Source of the DNA: Phoronis australis
Lineage: Eukaryota; Phoronida; Phoronidae
DNA length: 64,000 nt
Direction: 5' to 3'
NCBI GenBank assembly: GCA_002633005.1
Contig: NMRA01000382.1
Span: forward strand, 62,001-126,000
In this document: one piece after another, positions 33,867 through 46,900 of the stretch
Layout of the letters: each line of letters begins with the position of its first letter
How positions within the stretch are numbered: position 1 is the stretch's first letter
The notes under the pieces: generated by a model
The model's database searches: none
Told to the model about the DNA's origin: nothing
What the model saw: the letters and a program-made list of their open reading frames with translations, nothing else
Made by a program: the position numbers and the translations under genes

Positions 33867-36800
33867 ACAGCACACATCACGAATTTTTGGCCGACCGGTC
33901 GGAAATTGGTCGACGACCGGCAGTCGATCGGTCGTCTAGCCCACCAGCAGCTGACCAGCAGCCGACCAACAACGGTCGGCTAGGAGCCGTCTGCTGAGTC
34001 GCCTCTGTGGTCGGCACTTGGGTCGGCTAATTGGTCGCCTAGCGTAGACGACCAATTCGGATTAAGCGTGTCCTTGGTCGGCAATTACCATTTTATGACT
34101 TAGCCGGGTGAACTTTGGACAAACAAATATTTATTAACTGTTCGCTGTTCGTTTACCAGTAGCAACTCCGGTCTTGACATCGGTTTATTAAATTTTGTTC
34201 AACTATTGAATGGAGGTAAAATCGAATCAACCTACAAATACGAATTGCTTGACATAACACAAGCCGAAAACCATATGTTGAATTAATGACGGCGTGGTAA
34301 AATCAAACGTTAAGTGATATAGCGGAAAAATAATTTCTAACCTTAGATATGAGACTTTTTATCCAGTACATTATGCATAAAAACGAGCACGAAATTTGAA
34401 ATCAACAGCAAAGTTGCATAAAAATCAGAATACAACACTGGATATTTTACGACCTCAAATGTTTTCATGCCGCGGATTGCTCAACACGCAGCACGCATTT
34501 GCGCTCATCAGTTATGGCTCTTGACCATCACTTCATCACGCTGTATATTGCGCTTTACCACAGATAATTATTGTTTATTTCTGTATAACTTTTTAATATG
34601 TTGGTAGAGCAATAGAAACCAAGATTATTTTAGGAACAATATAAACAATGGTTTGAACATAGCGCCGATATTAAATCATGGGCGCATGAAAACGGAAGAC
34701 TGTGATCGGTTTATCATTATTCTAAAATTGTTGTCACTTTGGCAGTAAACAATTTTTCGAAGCTAGAGCCTTTCTGTCTAGCCAGCTAGCTGTGAAGACT
34801 ATTTTCAAAATACAGCAAGGTGCCACTGCGTATTGAGCTCAAACAGACCTCAAAACTTCACACACCCCGGATAGTTACATGTACGCTTGTCACCTCGTCG
34901 AAAAGCTTGTATCAACATGAGCTCAAGACCGGCGAGTTTGCATGCAAACTCTGGAAGCCAATTGCCATTCAAGTTGCCCGTTACGGCCGTTTAAACGAAA
35001 AACATTTGACGTCATCTTCTTGCGTAATTCTCTGCCTTTTGTAACGAAAAACTTATGTCGTCGTTTTGAAAAGAGTTCATTCGTGACACGCGCCACTTTC
35101 AAAATGTTTTCGACATCTCCCATTAGATGGCGACAACATCTCAGCAAAATTTGTTCTAAAATTTGGTTCACTGATATCACAATTCCAAAAACATATAATG
35201 AAGTGAAACCAATTCTGATCATTTGCCGTGACGTTTACGCAACCTCGAGGGAGAACGTTTGAATGAAGAATCTGGGAAAAAGAAACTGACTATTAGGTGA
35301 CGCAATATTTCATTGCGTCGAAAGTCGACGCAAAAGGTCATACCCTAATTTTAGCAGCAGAATAATTGTAGAAAACAAAATTTTGCAACGCTGGTAAATA
35401 ATTCAGATTACTCTAGGAAGAGTTTATTCGGTCAGTTTTTACCCACGACGGCGCAAATTTGTATATTTAATTTAGTAAACACCTTCGCACCAAGGCTAGA
35501 ACCTTCCGAGCCCTTTGGCGTAAGAGCGCAATACTTGGCGTTTCGCGTGTACTCCAGGGGGTAAAACTTTGAAAATAATATGTTCGGGGTAACCTGGTAC
35601 AGGTAATCCTAAAAAATTGTCTGTTTTCATGTACAGCGTAACCCAGTGATCCAAAAAGAACACTCTCGCAAACGAAAACGCACAACTTCTATAAGTTTAT
35701 TGCATCGGATTCCAGTGAGTCACCAGGGCTAGTCAAAACTCTTAAGGGGGCGCAATTTCAAACCTTTGTCATGAATCGGTGATATAAAAAAGGAATTAGA
35801 CCGACTTTAATTCATCAGCAATGTAGACACAACAGTTACAGACTCTGACTGCGTTTGTTACGTCTTGTGGCAATGATAAAAATAAATGTTTCTACTATGA
35901 TTGATAACAAGTTTTACTCTGATGAGGTATGATGCAATATGCATGTCTAATATGCAGATCGGCGGTTGCAAAAATATTTACTGGATTTAATGAATCCGTT
36001 TTATATGATCCACTGCAAAAGTATGATTACTAATTGTACGTTCGAAGCACGCCTCATTAGAATAAAAACATACACATGCTTGATGATCCTGGGAATACCT
36101 CTATTAGAGGCATGAATGAAGATATGTAGTTGTTAAGCCATAGAGGATAATAAGGCTTACATAATATCACACTGAGCCATCTACACCAGGCATATACAAA
36201 GGATACAGTATTTCTAAAGAATCCACAACTACTCATTTTTCATAGTCATAACTACTCATTTTTCATAGTATTACTAAATCACGAACCCCTAGATTTATAA
36301 AAGAAGTTACACAGAACGCTGCTACACAACTTGCTCTCCCACATTCATGGGAGGCCTAATTTGCATCATTTAACAACATATATTTTCTATACAAGATTAA
36401 AACCAAGCAAAACATGTTAACTTTCCAGGAACAAAAATAAATATCTCAAAACCAGAAATTTTACTTAAGCAGGAATTAAAACAATCCAATACATTGAGAT
36501 TGTTTTCACACAGAAGACCAAAAAAAAAACAAATAAAGACAAAAATTCACCACGTCAAGACTGAAATTGATCACATCAGCACCTATAATTTATCAAGTGA
36601 TGACCAAAACTACTTCACTTCAGGATCAAAATAAAATACGACCGAACTGAAAATTTAATAAGCCACGTTTAAAAACTTACCACGTCACCATCCCCAAGCA
36701 TTGATCCTTCAAAGTGATAATGTTCGTACTCTACGTATAAACAAGGGCTATATGTTCAACCTCTTGCCGACAAGACATATTATCCTGGAAATGCGGTTGA

Positions 36801-37330
36801 ATTTCTTTCGTCTAATCCACGTTTTACAATAGATGCCAATGTATACGTACACACTGGATTGGCATCATTGCATAATGGGTGACCACGTTGTCTCTGGGCA
36901 TGAAAAGAATTCTCTCCAGGCGTGATAAGTTTTCTGACGCAATAAATCCTGGTTGTCAATTGTTTTTGATTCTACAGAGATTTCAATTCCTGAATAGAAA
37001 AGGTGTGTTCTGAATTTTCCGCTTCAGCTTTCCATTCAGCTAACTATTGCACAACACAGTGTTTTTACTATCCCGTGGCGGCTCCACTGCAACGCGGAAT
37101 CACTTCTGGTACAACCTTTCGTAAATGACGTTCGTATTTTGCACATTTCTTCGGGGTAACAGTTTTGCAAGACTTATATGATCAACGGACAAGTTTCGGT
37201 TTGGTAGTCGGTTTTATTTTCTTTTTCAGGTAGCCCTTGAGCTCATGCTCTGAATGTTTTGAAAACGCAACTCTTTCTTTACGCAGATACGTTTTCTGCC
37301 CGTGGGCACCGACTAGGTGAATTCATCAAC
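33867..37330 (+). mobile_element. Truncated copy of the giant foldback element (left arm only)
   Basis: Starts ACAGCACACATCACGAATTT, the element terminus, and runs collinearly with the left arm of the element at 39761 until ATTCATCAAC at 37330, where the other copy continues CAAACATTT. It lacks the loop and right arm. It does not contain the LINE that splits the other copy: around 34625-34650 AATAGAAACCAAG runs on to ATGGTTTGAACATAGCG, giving the pre-insertion site. No open frame is conserved across the copies, including the overlapping 99- and 106-codon frames near 34923-35262. Confidence 0.85.
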
Positions 37331-39760
37331 GTTCACTGTGTGATTAAAGTAAAACTAGCAGAAGAAGCACAGTTGGCAGGCCAACTAATTGCGCTTTTGA
37401 CGTTCATACACTGAACGGCAACATGTTTGCTTATTAGCTCTGTAGTTCACCGACATTTAGTAGATCTTTGCCATGCACTAACATGCGGATCTAGGTTACC
37501 ATAAGGGGGCCCAATGTGCTGCATCGGAGAATTGGGCAAAGCGCGATTGTATGCTTAGCCGCCCCTAAAGATATGGCGGCCGGCGATGTGACCTGGTGTT
37601 CCCCCACAAAAAACGGCAACCCGATTCTGCCGCGCTCCGGGGCTTCCTGCTCCTTGTTGGTGAACTCCATAATTCTTCACGCTGTTGCTGTTTAATTCTG
37701 CTTGCATCAGCNACCCCCCCCCCCCCCTAAATCCGCCTATGACTAATTACAATACCAGAACAACAACATTTTTGCGAGATATTAATGATGTTGATACTGA
37801 TTATGAAGAAACTACTTGTGACATTTTGTAGTACTGTGGTGGATATGGGACCTGATGGGGGCCCCAACATATGTTGCCTCGGGGAATTGGGCAGAGCGCT
37901 GTTGTATGTGTACAGGCGTCCCGAAGGTTACGGGGGTCCGGAGTACGAAGCTTCTGTTCAGGAAATGTATCGACTAAAACAATTTTAAAATAAAAAACGG
38001 GAACGAGATCCCGCCACGATCTGGGGTCTGAGTCCCCCCTTTTTCCAGTACCAGTCCTAGTTATAGTTCCTCACACGTCGCGCTGTTGTTGTATCATTTT
38101 GCTTGTGGCAGCCCCTTCCCCCACCAAATTCGCGTATGTGTTCCAATTAGTGATATAATTAAAGAAATTATCAAGTAGTGTATGCTAACCCTGTGGCTCT
38201 GGCATCAACAAGTGATGGTGTGAAACGCTTGCAAAACAAGTAATGATTTCCAAAACAAGGAATTAGCTTACAACGTGGCAATTGTGGTAATCAGCGAAGA
38301 ACACATTGTGTTAGAATGGTGAGTTTAATGCAGACAAAAATACTTTCAATAACATCTATTTGTATCACCAGACTGAGGTTTCACACCACCATTTTTATGC
38401 CTTTTCTAATACCTAGAAATTCCAAACCTTAGCCTGGAAGTTTTACGGAAATCTGGGAAAGCTGCCAAAAATAATCCAAAACATAAACTCATTCAATGCA
38501 GAGATACACTAAATAAAAATGCCTCCCAAGAGGGACGGCAACCTGGAATTAACAAGGAACCCAGCAGCCCTTTTAGGTCACCCTTGAGTAAAAAATTCGG
38601 ACAGAGTCAAAATCCACATCTTAAAATAAGATTTTCATGGGTGATATTACTGTCAAAATTGCCCTTTAACTTTTGACTTTTGATAGAGTAACACCATCAG
38701 TGATAGTGTCATCAAAGCAACAAATGTGCAGAAAACATCATGTAGGCATCCATTCTTAACCTTAACTATGTACAGGAAATCCAAAATCTATAACATTTTA
38801 AATGTTTATATAAAAGTAATCCGGTATTATACATTGACGTTAGATGCTGAAGACACAATTGTAACGTTTCATTATCACGTTAGACCATTTATTTTTTCCC
38901 AAACATATATAAACAATAACATTTGATCACATGGCACAAGTTCCCTTGGTATGTATCCGTCTAACCAATAAAAATATTCTTTGATCAAAACCTCCTTAAG
39001 CATATTAAGCACTGCGATCATTCAGTGATTAACTCACTACGCAACTGATAATATCATCGACTATGTCACCTTTGCTAAAAATATATGTTAAAAACAATTA
39101 TAAGCCGTATGATGACGAATGCACGCAGTAGTCAATAGCCTCGATTTGTAGTGAATGACACATAGTAACAGAAATGATAGCCCATGTGTCATCCAGGTTC
39201 CTCATGGGAAGTCTAAGCACATTTTTTTTTCTGAAGCCATGCAAAGATCATCCAAATATGTACTGATTTTAAACAACAGTTTCCGATCAAGTTGCTCAGT
39301 TGAATCTTTAGACATGTTTGACAGGAAAGGGTTGGATTGTTGATAATCCTCAGATACTGAATACCCATGGTCAACTAACTCTTTGTTCCTGTTGGCTTCT
39401 TAGAAACAGATGGCGAATCAATCCATTAGTACATGTTTCTGTCTTTCTTTGAACTGAACAATGAGATTGCTGACATCCATTCTTGCTGATTTCTGCAGCT
39501 GTGTGAGTTTTGAACAAAACGAAATGCCAATTAGAGACGGTGGTCACTGTCTAATCCTCTAAATAATAGGAATGTTATTCAGTTGTTACATTGGCATCAA
39601 CTTTTTTGACCATGTCCTTGTCCTTTTGTTCGTTTCCCATTTTTCCCAACAACACGTGCATTCGCATGGTCAAGTCCAGATATTTGCTGTCACTGACACT
39701 GGCACTGGCCTTGTGTGTTCAATATGGCTAAGACTAACAGTCTGACTCGATCTGTGAGGC
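37331..39760. other. Sequence between the two foldback copies, with a diverged tandem pair
   Basis: No gene recognised. Two related GC-richer segments, about 37495-37745 and 37840-38160, share GGGGGCCC, GAATTGGGCA.AGCGC, TCCT..C.CGTCGCGCTGTTG-like and GCAGCC/CAGC runs ending in C tracts and AAAT.CGC.TATG. They look like the ends of an unidentified transposon. Position 37712 is ambiguous beside a 14-base C run, so local assembly is uncertain. The remainder (38160-39760) is featureless. Confidence 0.4.
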
Positions 39761-40469
39761 ACAGCACACATTACGAATTTTTGTCCGACCGGTCGTCTAG
39801 CCGACTAGCAGCCGACCAACTACGGTCGCCTAGGAAGAGTCTGTTGAGTCGCTTCTGTGGTCCGCACTTGGGTCGGCTAAGTGGTCGCCTGGCGTAGACG
39901 ACCAATTCGGATTATGCGTGTCCTTGGTCGGCAATTATCATTTTATGACTTAGCGGGTGAACTTTGGACAAACAAACATTTAACTGTTTACAGTTCGTAT
40001 ACCAGTTGCAACTCTGGTCTTGACATCGGTTTATCAACTTTTGTTCAACTATCGAAAGGAGGTAAAATCGAATCAACCTACAAATACGAATTGCGTGACA
40101 TTACACCAACGTAAACTTTATGTTGAATAGATGACGGCGTGGTAAAATCAAACTTTAAGTGGTATTGCGGAAGCATAATTTCTAACTTAAGATATTACAT
40201 TTTTTATACAGAATAAGCACAAAGTTTGAAATTTACAGTAAAATTGCATAAAAATCGGAATACAACACTGGATATTTTGCGACCTCAAGTGTTTTCATGC
40301 CGCGGAATGCTCAACAAGCAGCACGCATTTGCACTCATCCGTTATTGCCCTTGATCATCACTTCATCACGCTGTGTATGGCGTTTTACCACAGGTTACAA
40401 TTGTTCATTTCTATATAATTTCTTAATATGTTGGAACAGCAATAGAACCCAAGTTTTGGCCCTACACTT

Positions 40470-43400
40470 TCAATGGTTTCTTGGAATGCAGAAGGATTAG
40501 AAAATAAATTTGTTAGGGACGAAGTCTAAATGTACTTATCTACTTACGGCATAATGTGTATCTGTGAAACATTTGGCAAAACGCTCAGGTCAATCTGAGC
40601 TGTCAAGCTATGACTCGTTAAATCTATGTTTTAATGAGAAAAACCAAAAGGTAGATACTCTGGAGGCGTTAGTATTTTCATTTAACAGTCAATTTCTAAA
40701 CATTTCAGACGCATACATTCACAGTTTTCCTTTAGTATCTGTTTGAAATGTGAGAGGGAACTATTTGGCGTTGTTCAGGATGTTTTGATGTTCTTTGTTT
40801 ATTTACCCCCTGAAGGTTCAAGTTCATATTTTAATGGCACAGGTTCACCAGAGAACAGCGGTGTATTATTGTTGTATAGCGAGATTACCAAATTGACTGA
40901 TCGTTTCCGTGATTGTTCGTTGGCTATTGTGGGCGATCTCAATGCCAGAACAGGGAATATGGTACACTGTAGACTTCATTTTAGATGATAACCCAAAATA
41001 TTTGCCAAGCCAGGACTGATATGAAGCAGATACATTTAATTTGCCTAGAAATTCTAAGTAAAACTCTCATTGAGTTATGTCACTAACTTAGTATTCATAT
41101 TGTCAATGGTCGTTTCCCCGGTGACACTAGGGGAGAGTTTACCTGTCTGTCGGGAGGTGGACGCCCTTACAAAAATGAACTTAAGTTTTTCGCAGAAAAC
41201 TTAAGTTTTTGGCGAAAAAAATAAGTTTTTGGAAAATAAATTAAGTTTTAGAGGAAACACTTAAGTTCTTCCGAAAAACTTAAAGTTTTTGAAAGAAACT
41301 TAAGTTTTTAAAACTGAGTTTTCAGAACTTAAGTTTTTGAAAAACTTAAGTTTTCAGAACTTAAGTCTTTGAAAAACTTAAGGTTTTGAAAACTTAAGTT
41401 AGGAAAACATAAGTTCGTTCCAAAAAACTTGTTCCAAAATACTTAAGTTTTCGCCAAAAAACTTAAGTTTTTGTGAATGAAAACTTATGTTTTTCAGACC
41501 AAAAACTTAATTTTTTCGATGAAAACTTAAGTTCATTTTTGTATTTTACGTAGTTTAGTGGATTACGTATTATTATCTACACTGTTTAATTTAGTAAAGG
41601 ATTTTTTGTAGATGAATGGGATGAATTTGATCATCTACCAGTTATTTGTAAGTTTAGGTGTTGCAGGTCAGAGATCAACCCTCCTATGGTTCCATTGTTA
41701 CACACGCATAGCCGGATTCAGTGGGAAAGATCTAATGCACAGGCATTCTCTCATGTTTTTTCAACTGGTGCTGAGAATTGTACGGCGGCACTGGATAGCT
41801 CGGTGGCTAGTGGCAATCTAGATAATGCTGTGGCAGTCGGCCTTATCTACCATGAAAACTCGTACATCTACGAATGGTAAGACTAAAGTAAATCCAAACT
41901 CTCGGACAAAGCAGCCACCCTGGTGGGATGATGAATTGGCTTCGGCCAAACGAGCAAAATATGGTCTTTAAAACTGTTTCGTAAAAACACTTCTGTCTTT
42001 TACCTTAACATGTACAAAGTAAAAAAGAAAGCTTTCCGTGATCTGTTTAAACAGAAAGAGAAAGCATATGAAGCCCGACTTATTGAAGCCATTAAACATT
42101 CCAAAAATAACCCTAAGGAGTTCTGGCAAGTAATTAAATCCAATATTTGGACATCCTGTAAGTCTTCTACAATTAGTCCGCAGAAATGGCACGACTATTC
42201 CAAGGATTTATTGAATCGAAACTGCTCTATTGACGTGTCCTTTAGTCAATTTGCCACGCCGGAAATGATTGAACATGATAGTTCGTGTGAAAAGTGTAGT
42301 GATCTTAATACTGATTTCTTACTCCAGCTCATAAACAAGGCAATATCAATGACGAAAATAACTATAGAGGTTGTCTGCTTTGGGAAAAGTTTTTACCGAA
42401 CTTTTAGATAATCGTCTTTATTACTGGGCTGAAAATAATGATAAACTTTATGAGTCTCAAGCTGGGTTTAGAAAAGGCTACTCTACGATTGACCAAGTGT
42501 TTACACTTCAAGCTATGTGCCACAAGTATTTGAGTCGGCAGGGTGTGAGATTTTACTGTGCTTTTGTAGATTTCTCGAAGGCATTCGATCGAATTCCACA
42601 TAATTTACTATTCTATAGATTGAAAAACATTGATGTGCGTGGTAAAATTTTCAACATAATCCGCTCTATGTATAGTATGTTGCGCACTTGTATGAAAACT
42701 CAAGATGGTCTTACAGAGTTCTTTGATTGCACTGTTGGTACTCGCTAGGGTTGCATGATCAGCCCATTATTATTTGTGTTGTGTCTAAATGAATTTCTGG
42801 ATCAAATGAGTATGAAAAGTAATATTAATAGCACATATCTCAGCAAACAAGTGCCGAGAGTTTACTCCCTACTGTACGCAGACGATATGGTGTTATGTTC
42901 CTCTACCGCCATCAACTTACAACGTACATGTACATGTATGCTTAATTGTTTGGCAGGATTTTGCAAATCATGGGGCATCCAAGTAAACTTGAAAAAAAAA
43001 TAAAGTGGTCGTTTTCAGAAATGGCGGTACCCTAAGACGATATGAGAAATGATTTTACGATGGAATATTGGTTGATGTGGTTCCTCATTACAAATACCTT
43101 GGACTACTTATTACTCCAAAAGTTTCGTGGACCAAAGCCATTAAAGCCTTATCTAGTCAAGCAAATAAAACTGCCTGTGCAATTTGTTAATTAAAGCGAA
43201 TATGTCGTGATTTGCCCCCGTCAATAGCCCTTCACTTGTTCGATAAAATAGTTTACGCCTCGCTGTGTTACGGCGCTGAGATATGGGACTTTAAGGAATA
43301 TGAACAATTGGAAAATGTACATATCATGTTTTGTTAACGCATTTTAGGAGTAGGCTGCTGTTGTTCAAACTAGGCAATTATGGGAGAATATGGTCGATTC

Positions 43401-43995
43401 CCATTGTGTACAAAATATTTTGTTTCTTGTATAAAATACTGGTTCAAAATACTGGAGATGCCTAGTAATCGTGGGGAAAAAGCTGCATATGACATGCTTT
43501 TTCAGTCAGACCTGATCGGAAGATCTTCCTATAATTGGGCAAGTTTTGTAAGGAAACTTCTGTCTGTGTATAGTTTTTCAGATGTATGGATTATTCAAGG
43601 TGTGGTAAATCAAGCGTATTTCTTGACTGTTTTTTTTTTCTCAACGTGTCGACGACTGTTATTTTCAAGGTTGGTAATCTGATATCGAATGTAACGCAAA
43701 AGTGCCTTACTATGTGGGGTACAAAAGAATGTATCATCTTGAGAATTATCTAGAAATGATTGGTATCCCACGTGGTTTTATCCAGTCTCTGACTCGATTG
43801 CGATGTTCAAATCATTCGTTACTAGTGGAAAGATGTCCCCACACAAACATTCCCCATGAAAACAGGTTGTGTGAATTATGTAATTCTGGGTGGGTTGAGG
43901 ACGAATACCACTTTGTGTTAGTTTGTATTGCGTACCAAGACCTTCGGGTTAAGTACTTAAGTGATCGTTTTTTGTCATTCTCCCACGACATCTAA
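40470..43995 (+). pseudogene. LINE ORF2 remnant: endonuclease, reverse transcriptase, Cys/His C-terminus
   Basis: Endonuclease start: LSMVSWNAEGLENKFV (from about 40471), then KGRYSGGVSIF, later VGDLNARTG near 40930, then NGRFPGDTRGEFTCLSGGG just before the CTTAAG insert, and SVVDYVLLSTL after it. RT: GFRKGYSTIDQ and VDFSKAFDRIPH at 42371-42748. The expected glutamine of TRQG is a TAG stop (42746-42748). RT continues with GCMISPLLF and the catalytic YADD (LLYADDMVLC) at 42755-43003. C-terminus at 43702-43995 has CELC-x8-H-x4-C. Multiple stops and frameshifts mean no functional product. RT makes cDNA at nicked target DNA in intact relatives. Confidence 0.88.
41163..41543. mobile_element. CTTAAG-palindrome element, copy C, inserted in the LINE
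   Basis: About 380 bp, best-preserved copy. The left end GCCCTTACAAAAATGAACTT is mirrored by AAGTTCATTTTTGTA at the right, and about 12 CTTAAG hexamers in AAAACTTAAGTTTT context lie between. It falls precisely between SGGG and the continuation SVVDYVL of the LINE endonuclease, so it inserted into a formerly continuous coding sequence. This is the best evidence that the family is mobile. It has no coding capacity. Confidence 0.85.
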
Positions 43996-46900
43996 ATTTT
44001 ATTCTCTCATGAGAACTCCTACTTAATAAATTCGTCCATCACGCTCTCAGGCGTCATAATGTATTATCCAGTTTGAAACGTGGCACCTAACAATGTTCTG
44101 TCTTGCATATGATATACATTGGGCCCAGGGCCATGTGTATATACAATTGTTTGAACATAGCGCCGATATTAAATCATGGACGCATGAAAACGGAAGACTG
44201 TAATCGGTTTATAGTGTCATCCACCAGCCATCATCTTTCTGAAATTGTTGTCACTTTCGCACAAGCTAGAGCCTTCCTATCTAGCCAGCTAGCTGTATGA
44301 AGACCATTTTCAAAATACAGCAAGGTGCCTCTGAGTATTGAGCTCAAACAGACCTCGAAACTTTACACAGTCCGGATAGTTATGCTTGTCACCTCGTCGA
44401 AAAGCTTGTATCAACATGACCTCAAGATCTGCGGGTGTGCAAGCAAACTCTAGAAGTCAATTGGCATTCAATTTGCCTGTTACGACCGTTTAAGCGGAAA
44501 ACATCCGACTTCTTCTTCTTGCGTAATTCTCCGCCTCTTGTAACGAAAAAACGTATGTCGTCGTTTTGAAAAGACTTCATTCGTGACACGCGCCACTTTC
44601 AAAATGTTTTCGACATCTCCCATTAGATGGTGACAACATCTCAGCCAAATCTGTTCTAAAATTTGGTTCACTGATATCAAACATCCAAAAACATATAATG
44701 AAGTGAAACCAATTCTAATCATTTGTCGTGACGTTTACGCAAACTCGAGGTTGAACGTTTGATTGAAGAATCTGGGAAAATGAAACTGGCTAGTAGGTGA
44801 CGCAATATTTCATTGCGTCGTAAGTCGACGCAAAAGATCACACCATAATTTCAGCAGCAGAATAATTTTAGAAAACCAATTTGTGCAACGCTGGTAAATA
44901 ATTTAGATTACTCTAGGAAGATTTTATTTGGTCAGTTGTTACCCGCAACGGCACAAATTTAAAATTATGGAAACAGCTTTGCACCGAGGCTAGAGCCTTC
45001 CGAGCCCTTTGGCGTTAGAACACAATACTTGGCGTTTCGGGTATACTCCAAGGGGTAAAACTTTGAAAATAATATTTTCGGGGTAACCTGGTACATGTTA
45101 ACCTAAAAAAGTAGTCCGTGTTTTCATGTAGAGCGTAAAAAATAATAACCCAGTGATTCAAAAAGAACAGTCTCGCAAAGGAAAACGCACATAATTTTCA
45201 GTTCTATTACACACATTAAAAATAACTTATATAAGTTTATTGCGTCGATTCTAGTGATCACCAGGGCAAGTCAAAACTCTTAAGGAGGGGCGGGGGGGCA
45301 ATTACAAACCGTTAGCATGAATCAGTGACATAAAAATGGAATTAGACCGACTTTAATTCATCACTATTGTAGACGCTACAGTTACAGACACTGACTGCAT
45401 TTGTTAACGTCTTGTGGCAATTATAAAAATACTTGTTTCTACTAAGATTGATAAAAAATTTACTCTGATGAGGTATAATGCAATATGCATGTCTAATATG
45501 CAGATGGGCAGTTGCAAAAATTTATACTGGGTTTAATGAATCCGTTTGTTATGAACCACTGCAAAAGTATGATTGTACATTCGCAGCACGCCTCATTAGA
45601 ATAAAAACATACACATGCTTGACGATCCTAAAAGTACCTCTATTACAGATATGATTGAAGATGTATATTTGTTAAGCCATTGAGGATAATAAGGCTTACA
45701 TAATATCACACTGAGCCATCTACACCAGGCATATACAAAGGATACAGCATTTCAAAAGAATCCACATCTACTCATTGTTCATGTTCATAACTACTCATTT
45801 TTTATATTAATACTAAATCACGAATACCTAGATTTATATAAGAAATTACACAGTACAATGGTACACAACCTGCTAACCCACACTTATAAAATGCCTAATT
45901 TGAAACATTTAACGACATATATTTTCTAGGCAAGATTAAAACCATGCAAAACATGTTAACTCTCCAGGACCAAAAATGAATATCTCAAAACCAAATTTTG
46001 CTTAAGCAGGAATCCAGTTAAAACAATCCAATACATTGAGATTGTTTTCACACAGAAGACGAAAAAAAAACAAATAAAGACCAAAATTCACCACGTCAAG
46101 ACTGAAAATTTAACACATCAGCACCTATAATTTATCAAGTGAGGACCAAAAATTCTTCAATTCGAAATCAAAATAATATATGACCGAATTAACTGAAAAT
46201 TTAATAAGTCAGGTTTAAAAACTTACCACGCCAGTAACTTTAAACGCCAGAACACCACGTCAACATCCCCAAGCATTGACCCTTCAAAATGATAACGTCC
46301 GTATTATACGTATAAACAGGGTCTAAATGTTCAACCTCTTGCCGACGAGACATATTATCTTGCAAATGCGGTTGAATTTCTTTCGTCTAATCCACGTTTT
46401 ACAATAGATGCTAATGTATACATGTAGGTACACACTGGATTGTCACCATTGCACAATGGGTGATCACGTAGTCTCCGGGCATGAAACAATTCTCTCCTGG
46501 CGTGATAAGATTTCTGACTCAATAAATCCTGTTTGCCAATTGTTTTTGATTTTACAGAGATTTCAATTCATGAATAGAAAATTTGTGTTCTGTATTTTTC
46601 CGCTTCAGCTTTCCATTCAGCTAACTAGTACACTGCACAAGGTTTTTACTATACCATAGCGTCTCCACTGCAACGAATCATTTCTGGAACAACCTTCCGT
46701 AAATGACGTTCGTATTTTGCACATTTCTTCGGGGTAACAGTTTTCCAAGAGCTATCTATTCATTGGACATTTTTCTGTTTGGTATTCGGTTATATTTTCT
46801 TTCTCAGTTAGTCCTTGAGCTCATGCTCTAAATGTTTTGAAAACGCAACTCTTTCTTTACGCAGATACCGTTTTCTGCCGTGGGCACCGACTCGCTGAAT

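Larger units (their letters stand above)
40455..44143 (+). mobile_element. LINE (non-LTR retrotransposon), dead, inserted in the left foldback arm
   Basis: Begins at TTTTGGCCCTACACTTTCAA and ends near ATGTGTATATACAA at 44143. The pre-insertion site survives in the sister copy at about 34640-34655, with some target bases lost. It encodes, in order, AP-endonuclease, reverse transcriptase and a C-terminal Cys/His motif, all on the + strand but in several frames with stops. It lacks an ORF1, so it is 5'-truncated. It is itself interrupted by the CTTAAG element at 41163-41543. LINE clade not assigned. Confidence 0.88.
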
